Of a DNA stretch of 64,000 bases, positions 20,201 through 29,500 are shown piece by piece (within the stretch, counting starts at the first letter, position 1; each line of letters begins with the position of its first letter). A program made the translations under genes and the position numbers. The notes under the pieces were generated by a model. It searched no databases. It was not told where the DNA came from and saw only the letters and a list, made by a program, of their open reading frames with translations. Where the stretch lies: assembly GCA_964035575.1 (NCBI GenBank), contig OZ037863.1, positions 598,001 through 662,000 of the forward strand, written 5' to 3'. Origin of the DNA: Rhynchopus sp. YZ270_cl-10 (lineage: Eukaryota > Euglenozoa > Diplonemea > Diplonemida > Diplonemidae).

Positions 20201-20881
20201 TACGTGCACCCCACTGGTGTGCCTCTGTGCCTGCTTGCGGACGACGTGACAGTGCCGATGGCGTTTGCTGTGGAGTACGACGGAGTGGAGGCAGGGTCTT
20301 TGTGGACAACAGCAACGACGAGGGAAAGCTTTGAGGATACAATGTACGAAGCACTGGGCACTGTGACGGACATGCGTGTTGTGGTGTCGGATGGCGGTGT
20401 CCTTGTGGTGGGGATGGTGCGTGCCAGCACAGCAAAACTCGCAGACGCACTTTCGGGGAAGGTTGACCTGTCGGCAGCACTTTCCTCTGATAGTGTGTCT
20501 GTGAGCCACGGGGTGACCTGTGCACGCACAGACGCGTCGTACACAGTGCAGCACAATGGTGTGTGCGATGCGGTCGAGTGTGAGGGCAACACAACCCTGA
20601 CGCTGACAGACGGGACGTACACGTGTGAGCGTGAGGCAACACCACCGCAGCCGGAGGAGTCGGGTGGGAGCAGCAACGTTGTCCTTTATGTCGGCATCGG
20701 TGTGGGCGTGCTCGTGGTGGCTGTGTGTGTTGTTGCTGCGTTTTGCTGTCTGCAAAAGAAGCAGCGTGTGAAGGAGCTTGATGACCCACTCTTTGACAGG
20801 GCACGTGAGGATGCTGAGCTGTACCCCACAGGAGTGGACGAGGCAGAGGCAGATCCTGCAGAGGAACTGATCCTTTTCTGA
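17261..20881 (+). CDS. Long CUB-like/EGF-like type I membrane protein (gene 2)
   Basis: 1,206 residues, one exon. The signal peptide (about 1-15) is followed by three units of paired CUB-like domains at about 41-260, 285-505 and 597-818. Each has the landmarks ECWTFQCVGTVEVTF, ERYIATYPANGEMM, GFDASTYLTLPP and FAWSCGGTRPD. Pro/Thr-rich stalks separate units 2 and 3 (505-595) and follow unit 3 (818-947). Then come a six-cysteine EGF-like module (948-990), an 85-residue segment that may be SEA-like, a small Cys-bearing segment, one transmembrane helix (about 1137-1160) and a 45-residue acidic tail. Unit 3 is almost identical to unit 1, suggesting internal gene conversion. Upstream codons are open in frame, but this ATG is conserved in all paralogs and opens the signal peptide. 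Likely a glycosylated cell-surface adhesion or recognition protein (inference). Confidence 0.85.
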   Translation: MRWLLAVSCLSLSRAVPIPTSPITPAPETRVPPTVVPLSPCESLSSPPLVASVEASIRGAAYSECWTFQCVGTVEVTFSNVSLIYNTLMMFLQNSDGYVLTSLSRQHERYIATYPANGEMMVVFNDSMGYSYGTESEFTFGWECNTGPAVVPAAGFDASTYLTLPPTGTYKRLYSEISSVNWIIPCTGTLDIAASSISKPSALTKFQFISNGTVLHTGQGSFSFEGNFSVAGNFIITLWVPFWYPPDSVFTFAWSCGGTRPDIPSHDPTPAPETRVPPTVVPLSPCESLSSPPLVAAVTAPLRSGMYSECWTFQCVGTVEVTFANISLEAYYERLVLKNSDGYVLTSLTESRERYIATYPANGEMMLVFNDTRGFTYAGYHDSKFTFEWVCNTGLAVVPAAGFDASTYLTLPPAGSYERFNSEQLNVNWIIPCTGILNIAAISQGDYTTFQFINGDGTILYTGEDTTSIDFNGNLSVAGNFTINLVRQYKGSYDDEFAFAWSCGGTRPDLPSHDLTPAPETREPPTPIPLSPWTRAPLATAVPTDLPAGASSPPGSSAPLTALPTATPTDLPIAASSAPTTPAPETRVPPTVVPLSPCESLSSPPLVATVEAPIRRASYSECWTFQCVGTVEVTFSNVSLIYNTLMMFLQNSDGYVLTSLSRQHERYIATYPANGEMMVVFNDSMGYSYGAESEFTFEWECNTGPAVVPAAGFDASTYLTLPPTGTYKRLYSEISSVNWIIPCTGTLDIAASSISKPSALTKFQFISNGTVLHTGQGSFSFEGNFSVAGNFIITLWVPFWYPPDSVFTFAWSCGGTRPDIPTHDLTPAPETRVPRTLVPLSPWTSTPLATAVPTDLPAGASSPPGSSAPLTALPTATPTDLPIAASSAPTTPAPDTALPTATPTNLPAGASSPPGTSAPTSASDTALPTATPTDQPAAATFAPPAPAVKALCTADKDCRSGRLDPKATCNAGTCVCHTQGYVHPTGVPLCLLADDVTVPMAFAVEYDGVEAGSLWTTATTRESFEDTMYEALGTVTDMRVVVSDGGVLVVGMVRASTAKLADALSGKVDLSAALSSDSVSVSHGVTCARTDASYTVQHNGVCDAVECEGNTTLTLTDGTYTCEREATPPQPEESGGSSNVVLYVGIGVGVLVVAVCVVAAFCCLQKKQRVKELDDPLFDRAREDAELYPTGVDEAEADPAEELILF

Positions 20882-23292
20882 ATACCCCAAGAGTGATGTT
20901 TTAGTTTCCCCCCCCTTTGTCAACACCTCATACTTCGGTGTACTGACTTATGACCGAAACTGTCGGCTTACTTGATATGCATGTTGCGTTTTGTATGTTC
21001 TCTAGAAAGGAACATTATTGAGACCTTAGGTAACGATGAAGGTCTGAATGTAATCAGCAGTATTTGCAACTCGTCAGCTCTGCAACCGCGTCAATAACAA
21101 CTGTGACGCTATTTGTAGACGAAGGTCTCAATAGCACCACAGTAGAGTCTCCTCTGACGTAGTGGCATCGCCTAGTTGGTGCAAATGCAGTCTTTCTGAG
21201 AGCGCGATTTTTTGGAAGTTTTGTGTCCGTGTGCATACTACACATCGAAAAAGTCGCGCCTGGCAGCGGTCAACAACCTCTAAATAACCAACAATATTCC
21301 TTCGACTTTTACCCATTTGAAGGGAGGCGAAAAAAGACGTTTTTCAGACAGAGTACTTCAATGGTTTCTGAAGAGTTTTTCCGTAATTTAAAGACCACTG
21401 TATCAGACCCAAATAATAGCAAAAAATGGGGGAACCCCCTTTTCCTCCTTATTTTTTGTAATAATGAGGGCCTTTTTCCCCTCACCGCACCCCATCCCAT
21501 GCAGTGCACCCCAATACCCTCCCCTCAAAAAGAAAAAAGAACTTAGCAAACAGATGGACCCCCTTTTTAATTAAACCGGCATGGTCTTAATCATTTTGCG
21601 CGTCTATTTTTGGTATTCCTGTGTGTAGTAATTTGGATGAAACGAAGAAATACAAAAAGAGAAAAATTTCTTGACGACGTACCACAGCATCCGGTCAACC
21701 TCTCCCACATTTTCCTGCTGACTTTCCCCCTTTCCCATTTTCCCAGGCCCAAGCATAGTCGTTAGTATTGACTATCTTTTGCGTCTTTTGAACACAATCA
21801 AACTCACAGACGGTACTCAGTTCCCTCCACAAATAAGGCAGCATAAAGTTGTTCCATGCTTACAGCACCGCCACGCCTTTTCCGGAGGTATTTTTTTTTT
21901 TTGAGACCTATCAGAGGGTTTGGGTGTGGTCTTCTTGGGAAGATTGCAGGCTTTTTTTTTTTTTGCTAGCATTTGACGTTGCATGCATAACCTTTCCATT
22001 CCTTTCTTTGAATAGAAAAGCTTTTTTTTTTAGTTTTTTTTTAAAAGATAACACGTCGTGTTTGAGGTGTGGTAGGTTATATACTACGCCATAAAGACTT
22101 TGTAAAGACTTTGTAGTGGGTTTTTTTCACCCCTAACATTTGACCGCGACCCCCTTTTTACTATGTGAACATTTTGTAATGACTTCCGCTTCGAAGCCAG
22201 AAGCAACGCTTAAAACGTCTCGACACCAAGAGCCGTGTTAATTGCATGACAAAAATGACATTAGGTAATCGCCCCTTTTTACCAACACTTTGAAAAGATT
22301 TTGTAAAAAAGTTGCGCTTCGATTACGCCAAATTGGCAAAGTGTTCGAGACCTTCGTGAAAAGTCGTACGTCTGTGTATCCCCTCCCCGGCGTGTTCTCC
22401 TCTATTTTGTGCACCACGACACTTTTTGTACTTCAGGCAAACACATGCCGTACTTTTGTATAATATTATTGTAATCAAGTCAAAAAAGCTACACCAATGT
22501 ATCATTTTGACGATTTTGTTGTCACTTCAACCTGTAAAACAAACAAAAGGGAGTGACGACATCCCGAACAACCGTCTCTGTGAAGAGAAAGCAACATTTC
22601 AAACCCTGCGTGCTCCGGCACGATAGCGGTTGTGATAAAGATGTGTGCACAAGAGGTGGCTCGTTCACCTTGCAACAAGCTTTCTCTCTTTTTTTTTTAG
22701 TTTGCGGGTTTGCGGAATATAGTTCTTTTGTTTCTCTCTCATGCACCACCTGATTTTTACCGCGCGTACCCGTTTTGGACCGTATAAACTGTATATGTTC
22801 CTGTACGTTCCTGTTCGCGGGGTAAAAATCAGGTGGATGTTATCTTTCTTCGCCCTCTTTCTTTTGTCTTTTCTTTCTCTTCCTATTTCCCCCCCCCCTT
22901 TTTGCTGTTTTTGCAAATGGTATCTCGTGGGCGCCATCTAGAAAGATGCTGGTTCCAACAGGAGACGGTAAGGGTGAACGAATTTATGTATTTTGTGGAA
23001 CTGTGAGTGAAAATGGAAAAGTTTTTCAAAAAAAAAAAAAATGATACCTGTGTTTTCAAATTGGTAAAAAAGTAATAAAATTGTGTTTGAAACAGTTTCT
23101 TGTTTTTGGCAATTCCTTTTTCGTCCTTTTTCCCAGATCGAAAAAGACGAAAAATACGTAGAGGATGAAAAAGGACAAGGGGTATTCTAAAAAACCCTCC
23201 CCGGGCCCGTTTTCTCCTGCTTTTAAAAAAAAAAACGTATCTGTTTCGTGTTTTCAGTCATAAATTGTGTATCGTTTTCATTACCTTTTTCC
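20882..23292. other. Intergenic, no convincing gene
   Basis: Poly-T and poly-A runs and short frames only. Unlike the other three CUB-like genes, gene 2 is not followed by the common 3' module. A foldback element sits at 22746-22836. Confidence 0.5.
22746..22836. mobile_element. Short foldback element
   Basis: Left arm CCACCTGATTTTTACC (from 22746), then CGCG. The right arm is CGCG followed by GGTAAAAATCAGGTGG (ending 22836). The arms are complementary over about 20 bp with one extra G, around a loop of about 50 bp. A right-arm-like copy stands alone near 6708-6735. Confidence 0.85.
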
Positions 23293-23929
23293 ATGCAAAC
23301 CAAACCCACCCACCCCCCTTTCCCCCCAAGCCACATAACTTTTACACGCACCGCGTTCTTCGCTGTGGGTGTCACCGTTGCGACTGCGAACATCGATGCC
23401 ATCGCGGTGACCGATTACGAGCTGGGGTACTGCACCTCCCTGTCACCCACTGGGACACCGCCTTCGCCTCCTGGGTATTGGTGCAGCTCTTTCAACCGCG
23501 GGGTGGTGGAGAAGGCGTGCTGGCTGGCAACACAGAACTGCTGCTCTTTGGACATGAACAAGACGGTTGCACCGTATCCAGGAACAGGACAGTGCGTTCA
23601 CACCGATCCTTGCGCAGACTCTGGCGGCAAGCTGTGCGGCTCCGCACCACCCTTGGGCTTATGCAGTGCATCCGGCCTGAAGGGGGCGATGCGGTGGCAT
23701 GTTGCCTGGTGGACACCACTGTGCCTACATAAACGGTGTCGGCATGAAAGGGTCGTGGCTTTCCGATGCAATGATATACCTGAAGAGCATGAGTGAATTC
23801 AACGAGTCTGCTTGCCTTACGGCAACCTATCTTGAAGAGGACACATCGACAGACAAGGTGTTGTGGTGCACAGCATCGGCATCATCAGCGTTGACAGAGG
23901 TGTGGACCAGCGTCGTGGACCTGCTGTGA
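23293..23929 (+). pseudogene. Cys-rich secreted-type protein gene with a frameshift
   Basis: From ATG 23293 a frame reads through a hydrophobic stretch (FFAVGVTVATANIDA) into a cysteine-rich ectodomain-like region (GYWCSSFNRGVVEKACW, TQNCCSLDMNKT, CVHTDPCADSGGKLCG). Around 23680-23700 good composition moves to the next frame, continuing with YINGVGMKGSWLSDAMIYL and ATYLEEDTSTDKVLWCTASA to TGA at 23929. Either one base has been gained or lost, or a short unrecognised intron intervenes. Its last 130 bp are duplicated at 14209-14340. I do not recognise the family. The gap between its stop and the next ATG is only 122 bp. Confidence 0.45.
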
Positions 23930-24051
23930 GAGGGAAGGGGCGGCTCGTGCACGGCGCATTGGAGACACTTACCCACACCACCCAACAGGTCACCACACAC
24001 TCTTCAGAACCCCACCCACAGGCAAGCGGCGTTGTGCCGTCAAGTCACACA

Positions 24052-24843
24052 ATGCGTTGGCTCCTTGCAGTGTCGTGTCTCTCCCTGTCGCGTGCGGTGC
24101 CGATACCTACCAGCCCAATTACTCCTGCACCTGAGACACGTGTACCACCAACACTTATTCCACTCTCCCCATGTCAGTCGCTGTCATCACCACCGTTGGT
24201 TGCCACACTAAAATCACCCATTCGTGGTGCAGCATACTCTGAGTGCTGGACATTTCAGTGTGTGGGAACAGTTGAGGTCACGTTCAGCAACATCACAGTG
24301 GCGGAGTACTACGAGTGGTTGGTGCTTCAAAACAGTGATGGGTACGTGCTGACATCATTAACGCAGAACCGGGAACGTTACATTGCCACTTACCCTGCCA
24401 ACGGTGAGATGATGGTTGTGTTGAACGACACGCATGGGGAAAGTTACTACGACGAGAGCGGCTTTACTTTCGAGTGGGAATGCAACACTGGACCTGCAGT
24501 TGTGCCTGCAGCAGGCTTTGATGCTTCCACATACCTGACACTGCCGCCTGCTGGGACGTATGAGCGGATGTATTCAGAGAAGTCGAGTGTCAATTGGATT
24601 ATTCCCTGCACAGGAACACTTGACATTGCTGCCACCTCTCATGGTGATTCTGCCACTTTCCAATTCATTAACGGTGATGGAACTATTTTGCTCACTCGCG
24701 AGGACTCTATTAGTTTCGATGGGAACTTCAGTGTTGCGGAGAACTTCATCATTCATTTGTCTAATGATTATGAATCTGATGGCGACTCAAAGTTTGTCTT
24801 TGCTTGGAGCTGTGGTGCTACAGCTGGACCGGCAGGTGTGTAG
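24052..24843 (+). CDS. Short CUB-like surface protein, stops at in-frame TAG (copy 2)
   Basis: 263 residues, identical in translation to the gene at 14474. It has a signal peptide, one pair of CUB-like domains and the same TAG at the domain-stalk boundary (24841-24843). Its position, 122 bp after a Cys-rich gene, probably reflects the original arrangement. See copy 1 for domain detail. A retained, identical stop in both copies means the TAG predates the duplication or was spread by gene conversion. Confidence 0.7.
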   Translation: MRWLLAVSCLSLSRAVPIPTSPITPAPETRVPPTLIPLSPCQSLSSPPLVATLKSPIRGAAYSECWTFQCVGTVEVTFSNITVAEYYEWLVLQNSDGYVLTSLTQNRERYIATYPANGEMMVVLNDTHGESYYDESGFTFEWECNTGPAVVPAAGFDASTYLTLPPAGTYERMYSEKSSVNWIIPCTGTLDIAATSHGDSATFQFINGDGTILLTREDSISFDGNFSVAENFIIHLSNDYESDGDSKFVFAWSCGATAGPAGV

Positions 24844-25329
24844 TGGGCACCTCAGACAGCGGAACCCACTCCTGCGACTCGCTCAGCACTTCCGACAGCC
24901 ACCCCAACAGACCAGCCTGCTGGTGCCACTTTTGCACTGTCGGCTCCTGTTGTGAAGGCTCTGTGCACAGCTGACAAAGACTGTCGCAGTGGGAGGCTTG
25001 ACCCGAAAGCGACGTGCAATGCTGGGACGTGTGTGTGCCACACACAGGGCTACGTGCACCCCACTGGTGTGCCTCTGTGTCTGCTTGCGGACGACGTCAC
25101 AGTGAAGTCGGTTTGGAGCAGCAACGTTGTCCTTTATGTCGGCATCGGTGTGGGCGTGCTCGTGGTGGCTGTGTGTGTTGTTGCTGCGTTTTGCTGTCTG
25201 CAAAAGAAGCAGCGTGTGAAGGAGCTTGATGACCCACTCTTTGACAGGGCACGTGAGGATGCTGAGCTGTACCCCACAGGAGTGGACGAGGCAGAGGCTG
25301 ACCACGTTGAGGAACTTGCTCTGTTGTGA
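24844..25329 (+). pseudogene. Post-stop, in-frame stalk-EGF-transmembrane segment (copy 2)
   Basis: 161 residues open in the same frame after the TAG, identical to 15266-15751: stalk, six-cysteine module, transmembrane helix, acidic tail ending in AEADHVEELALL, TGA. The segment of about 134 codons before the membrane helix is missing here too, with the short sequence AGTCGG at the deletion edge, consistent with a microhomology deletion. Confidence 0.65.
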
Positions 25330-26260
25330 AAACGAGAGAGATGTTTTTTCTGGTTTACTTTGTACCTGATGCTACTGGTGCACATACATACCAAAGAGAA
25401 AGATAAAGATGGGAACAATTTTGGTGATCCCTATACTTAGGGTTAATCGAAGAGAAGATGGACGACCTCCTGCGGCACTGATGCTACGGCGGGCTTAACA
25501 AATTGGTAGGGAGGGGAAGACGAACAATATGTAGCTCTTGCTTTTTTAGAAAAACTAAAGAATTTTTATGTTCATTTTATTTTGCAAATTGTAACGTAAA
25601 ATCGCGTGTACTTATGCTAAATGCCGTGTGATCAAATATCTGCAAAGCAAGGACGTCTAAGCAACTCGCTCTACTGTTTTATTTTATTGCATTTCTTACA
25701 AAACTTTTGCGTGCTCTGTATACAAAATTTTGGAAGAATTTTCAATTTTTGCAAGAAGGTTTTCAGCAGGGGCTGAACAACTCTTCTTTTTTTCATACAT
25801 TTTAAGGGTGTGCCATCCGTGCACCCGGGACCATGTCCTGTTGTTGTTTTATTTCTAACCGCATTTGCACCACGCAGATTGCGGTACGTGTTGAAGTGTT
25901 TGCACCTTCTGTCCTGGGTGTCTCCTTCATGCGTTGCAAGTGTTTGTTTTTGAAAGAACCTTTTCTTCTGCGTTCCCTGTGTTGAAGGTGGGATGTGGTT
26001 TTTGTTGTTTTAGTTTCATATTTTGTATCACCATCTTTTGTGGACTTATTTGTGTTGACTCTCGTTTTAACTCATATCTGATTAAAATGTGACTCACTTC
26101 AGTTCCTCACCGGATGTCTGTTGCGAACCACCAAAGTGTTTCGTGCACTGCTTTTGTTTTGAATAGTGTTTGGGAGATGTGTGCACATGAGGTGATGCAC
26201 ATTTTGTGATAAATTCTTATCATAATTTGAGGGCTGAGTTCAGCTGGGGAAAAGAACAAA
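25330..26260 (+). repeat. 3' flanking module of the CUB-like genes (copy 2)
   Basis: Same module as 15752-16560. It retains about 130 bp (26018-26145, with TTTGTATCACCATCTTTTGT and CTTCAGTTCCTCACCGGATG) that also occurs at 30549-30770 but is absent from the first copy. The word GTTTC lies at both edges of the difference. Confidence 0.8.
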
Positions 26261-26279
26261 GTATGTTACCTTTCCCAGA

Positions 26280-26565
26280 ATTTTTAGATCAGTTTGTTGT
26301 AGTTGTTCGATTTTTGTTTATCACACACCTTTTGGCGACTCACGCGCTTGAACCACTGTATGACATGCCCCTATTCTAATACTTGCTACGTCGCCAAATA
26401 GTCAACCCAGTACAGCACCCTTCCACCCCTTCTCTTGCTCCTTCCCTTTTCCTTTTCCCTTTCCACCCGAGTCCCTCAAAGTCTTGCCACACCACCCAAC
26501 AGGTCACCACACACTCTTCAGAACCCCACCCACAGGCAAGCAGCGTTGTGCCGTCAAGTCACACA
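26280..26565 (+). promoter_or_regulatory. Shortened 5' cassette of the second long CUB-like gene
   Basis: Begins like 16578 (GATCAGTTTGTTGTAGTTGT) and ends with the common leader, but the roughly 330 bp in between, including GACGTTATTGACGTC, is missing. The two ends are joined by a short unique stretch (CCTATTCTAATACTTGCTAC). If the missing part drives transcription, this gene may be regulated differently from its neighbour. Confidence 0.5.
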
Positions 26566-29500
26566 ATGCGTTGGCTCCTTGCAGTGTCGTGTCTCTCCCT
26601 GTCGCGTGCGGTGCCGATACCTACCAGCCCAATTACTCCTGTACCTGAGACACGTGCACCACCTGCACCGCCAACAGTTGTTCCACGTGCCGCGTGCGAG
26701 TCGCTGTCATCGCCACCTTTGGTTGCCACAATCAAAGCACCCGTTCGAGCACGGTACGTTGAGTGCTGGACATTTCAGTGTGTGGGAACAGTTGAGGTCA
26801 CGTTCAGCAACATCACTACGCCCCCTCTCGTTTACGCGAGAGTGATACTTCAAAACAGTGATGGGTACGTGCTCACATCATTGATTGAAGACCGGGAGCG
26901 TTACATTGCCACTTACCCTGCCAACGGTGAGATGACTGTTGTGTTGAACGAGACGTATGGGAATAGTTACTCCTATGGAGCCAGCGACTTCACCTTTGAG
27001 TGGGAATGCAACACTGAACCTGACGTTGTGCCCGCAGCAGGCTTTGATGCTTCCACATACCTGACACTGCCGCCTGCTGGGTCGTACAAGCGGATGTTTT
27101 CAGAACGGGCGATTTCCAGTTGGCTTATTCCCTGCACAGGAATACTTGACATTGCTGCGTCATCGCGTCAAGGTTCAAATGGCTTCTTCATATTCACGAA
27201 CAGCAACGGGACCATCTTGCGTACTGACTGGCACTCGACTACTTTCAATGGAAGCTTCAGTGTTGCAGGGAACTTCAACATTACTCTGCACTCCCGGTCT
27301 GATGTTCACATTGGCGAATCCGACTTTGCCTTTGCTTGGAGTTGTGGAGGGACAAGACCAGACTTTCCCTCACACGATCTGACATCTGTACCTGAGACAC
27401 GTGCACCACCAACAGCTGTTCCACGTGCCCCGTGCGAAGTGCTGTTGTCGCCACCTTTGGTTGCCACAATCAGAGCACCCGTTCTAGCACGGTACGTTGA
27501 GTGCTGGACATTTCAGTGTGTGGGAACAGTTGAAGTCACGTTCAGCAACATCACTACTGCCAGTAATAGTTTGTACACGAGAGTGACACTTCAGAACAGT
27601 GATGGGTACGTGCTGACATCATTGATGGAAGACCGGGAACGTTCCATTGCCACTTACCCTGCCAACGGTGAGATGACAGTTGTATTCAACGACACGATGG
27701 GGTATAGTTCCTACGACGAGAACAAAATCACCTTGGAGTGGGTGTGCCACACTGGACCTGCAGTTGTGCCTGCAGCAGGCTTTGATGCTTCCACATACCT
27801 GACACTGCCGCCTGCTGGGACGTATGAGCGGATGTTTTCAGAACGGGTGATTTCCAGTTGGCTTATTCCCTGCACAGGAATGCTTGACATTGCTGCGTCA
27901 TCGCGTCGAGGTTCAGATTGCTTATTCATATTCACGAACAGCAACGGGACCATCTTGCGTACTGACTGGGACACGACTACTTTCAATGGAAGCTTCAGTG
28001 TTGCAGGGAACTTCAACATTACTCTGCACTCCCGGTCTGAGTCTTACTTTTTAGACGAAGTGTTTGCGTTTGCTTGGAGTTGTGGAGGGACAAGACCAGA
28101 CTTTCCCTCACACGATCTGACATCTGCACCTGAGACACCTGCACCCGAAACACGTGCACCACCAACAGCTGTTCCACGTGCCCCGTGCGAAGTGCTGTTG
28201 TCGCCACCTTTGGTTGCCACAATCAGAGCACCCGTTTCAGCACGGTACGTTGAGTGCTGGACATTTCAGTGTGTGGGAACAGTTGAGGTCACGTTCAGAA
28301 TCATCACTACGCCCGTTAACGCGAGAGTGACACTTGAAAACAGTGATGGGTACGTGCTCACATCATTGATTGAAGACTGGGAACGTTACATTGCGACTTT
28401 CCCTGCCAACGGTGAGATGATGGTTGTAGCCAACGACACGTGGGGGTATAGTTACTACTACGAGAACAAATTCACCTTTGAGTGGGTGTGCCACACTGGA
28501 CCTGCAGTTGTGCCTGCAGCAGGCTTTGATGCTTCCACATACCTGACACTGCCGCCTGCTGGGACGTATGAGCGGATGTTTTCAGAACCGGCGATTTCCA
28601 GTTGGCTTATTCCCTGCACAGGAATGCTTGACATTGCTGCTTTGTCCTCCTCCCGGTCAGGAGTCGAATTTGTATTTGTGAACAGCAACGGGACCATTTT
28701 GCGTACTGACAGGTCCTCAACTACTTTTAACGGAATCTTCAGTGTTGCAGGGAACTTCAAAATTACTTTGCACCCTGACTGGGATGAACCATATGACTCC
28801 GAGTTTGCGTTTGCTTGGAGTTGTGGAGGGACAAGACCAGACTTTCCCTCACACGATCTGACACCTTCACCCGAGACACCTGCACCACCAACAGCTGCTG
28901 CACCCGCCACTGCTGCACCCGCCGGTGTGTCAGGAGCTACGATGGTTCCCGCCACTGCTGCGCCCGCCACTGCTGCACCCGCCCGTGTAGTAGGAGCTAC
29001 GATGGTTCCCGCCACTGCTGCGCCCGCCACTGCTGCGCCCGCCCGTGTAGTAGGAGCTACGATGGTTCCCGCCACTGCTGCACCCGCCACTGCTGCGCCC
29101 GCCACTGCTGCACCCGCCCGTGTAGTAGGAGCTACGATGGTTCCCGCCACTGCTGCACCCGCCCTTGTGCCTTCTTCAGCTCCAATGCCCCGTGCACCTG
29201 ACACAGCACTTCCGACAACACCAGCTACAAACCTTCCTGATGGTGCTTCTCATTCTCCTCGCACCTCTGCACCTGACACAGCCACCCCAACAGACCAGCC
29301 TGCTGGTGCCACTTTTGCACCGCCAGCTCCTGCTGTGAAGGCTCTGTGCACAGCTGACAAAGACTGTCGCAGTGGGAGGCTTGACCCGAAGGCGACGTGC
29401 AATGCTGGGACGTGTGTGTGCCACACACAGGGCTACGTGCACCCCACTGGTGTGCCTCTGTGCCTGCTTGCGGACGACGTGACAGTGCCGATGGCGTTTG

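Larger units (their letters stand above)
23797..26260 (+). repeat. Large direct duplication, right copy
   Basis: Partner of 14209-16560. The coding part shows no difference that I can see, whereas the 3' flank differs at roughly a dozen sites plus one indel of about 130 bp. It keeps the upstream gene that the left copy has lost. Confidence 0.92.

Noticed and set aside
19952..20926. Long minus-strand frames under the CUB-like genes (also 29176-30090)
   Set aside because: They are antisense shadows of the stalk-EGF-TM coding region, and their composition (Cys/His/Arg-rich) is an artefact of the plus-strand codons.
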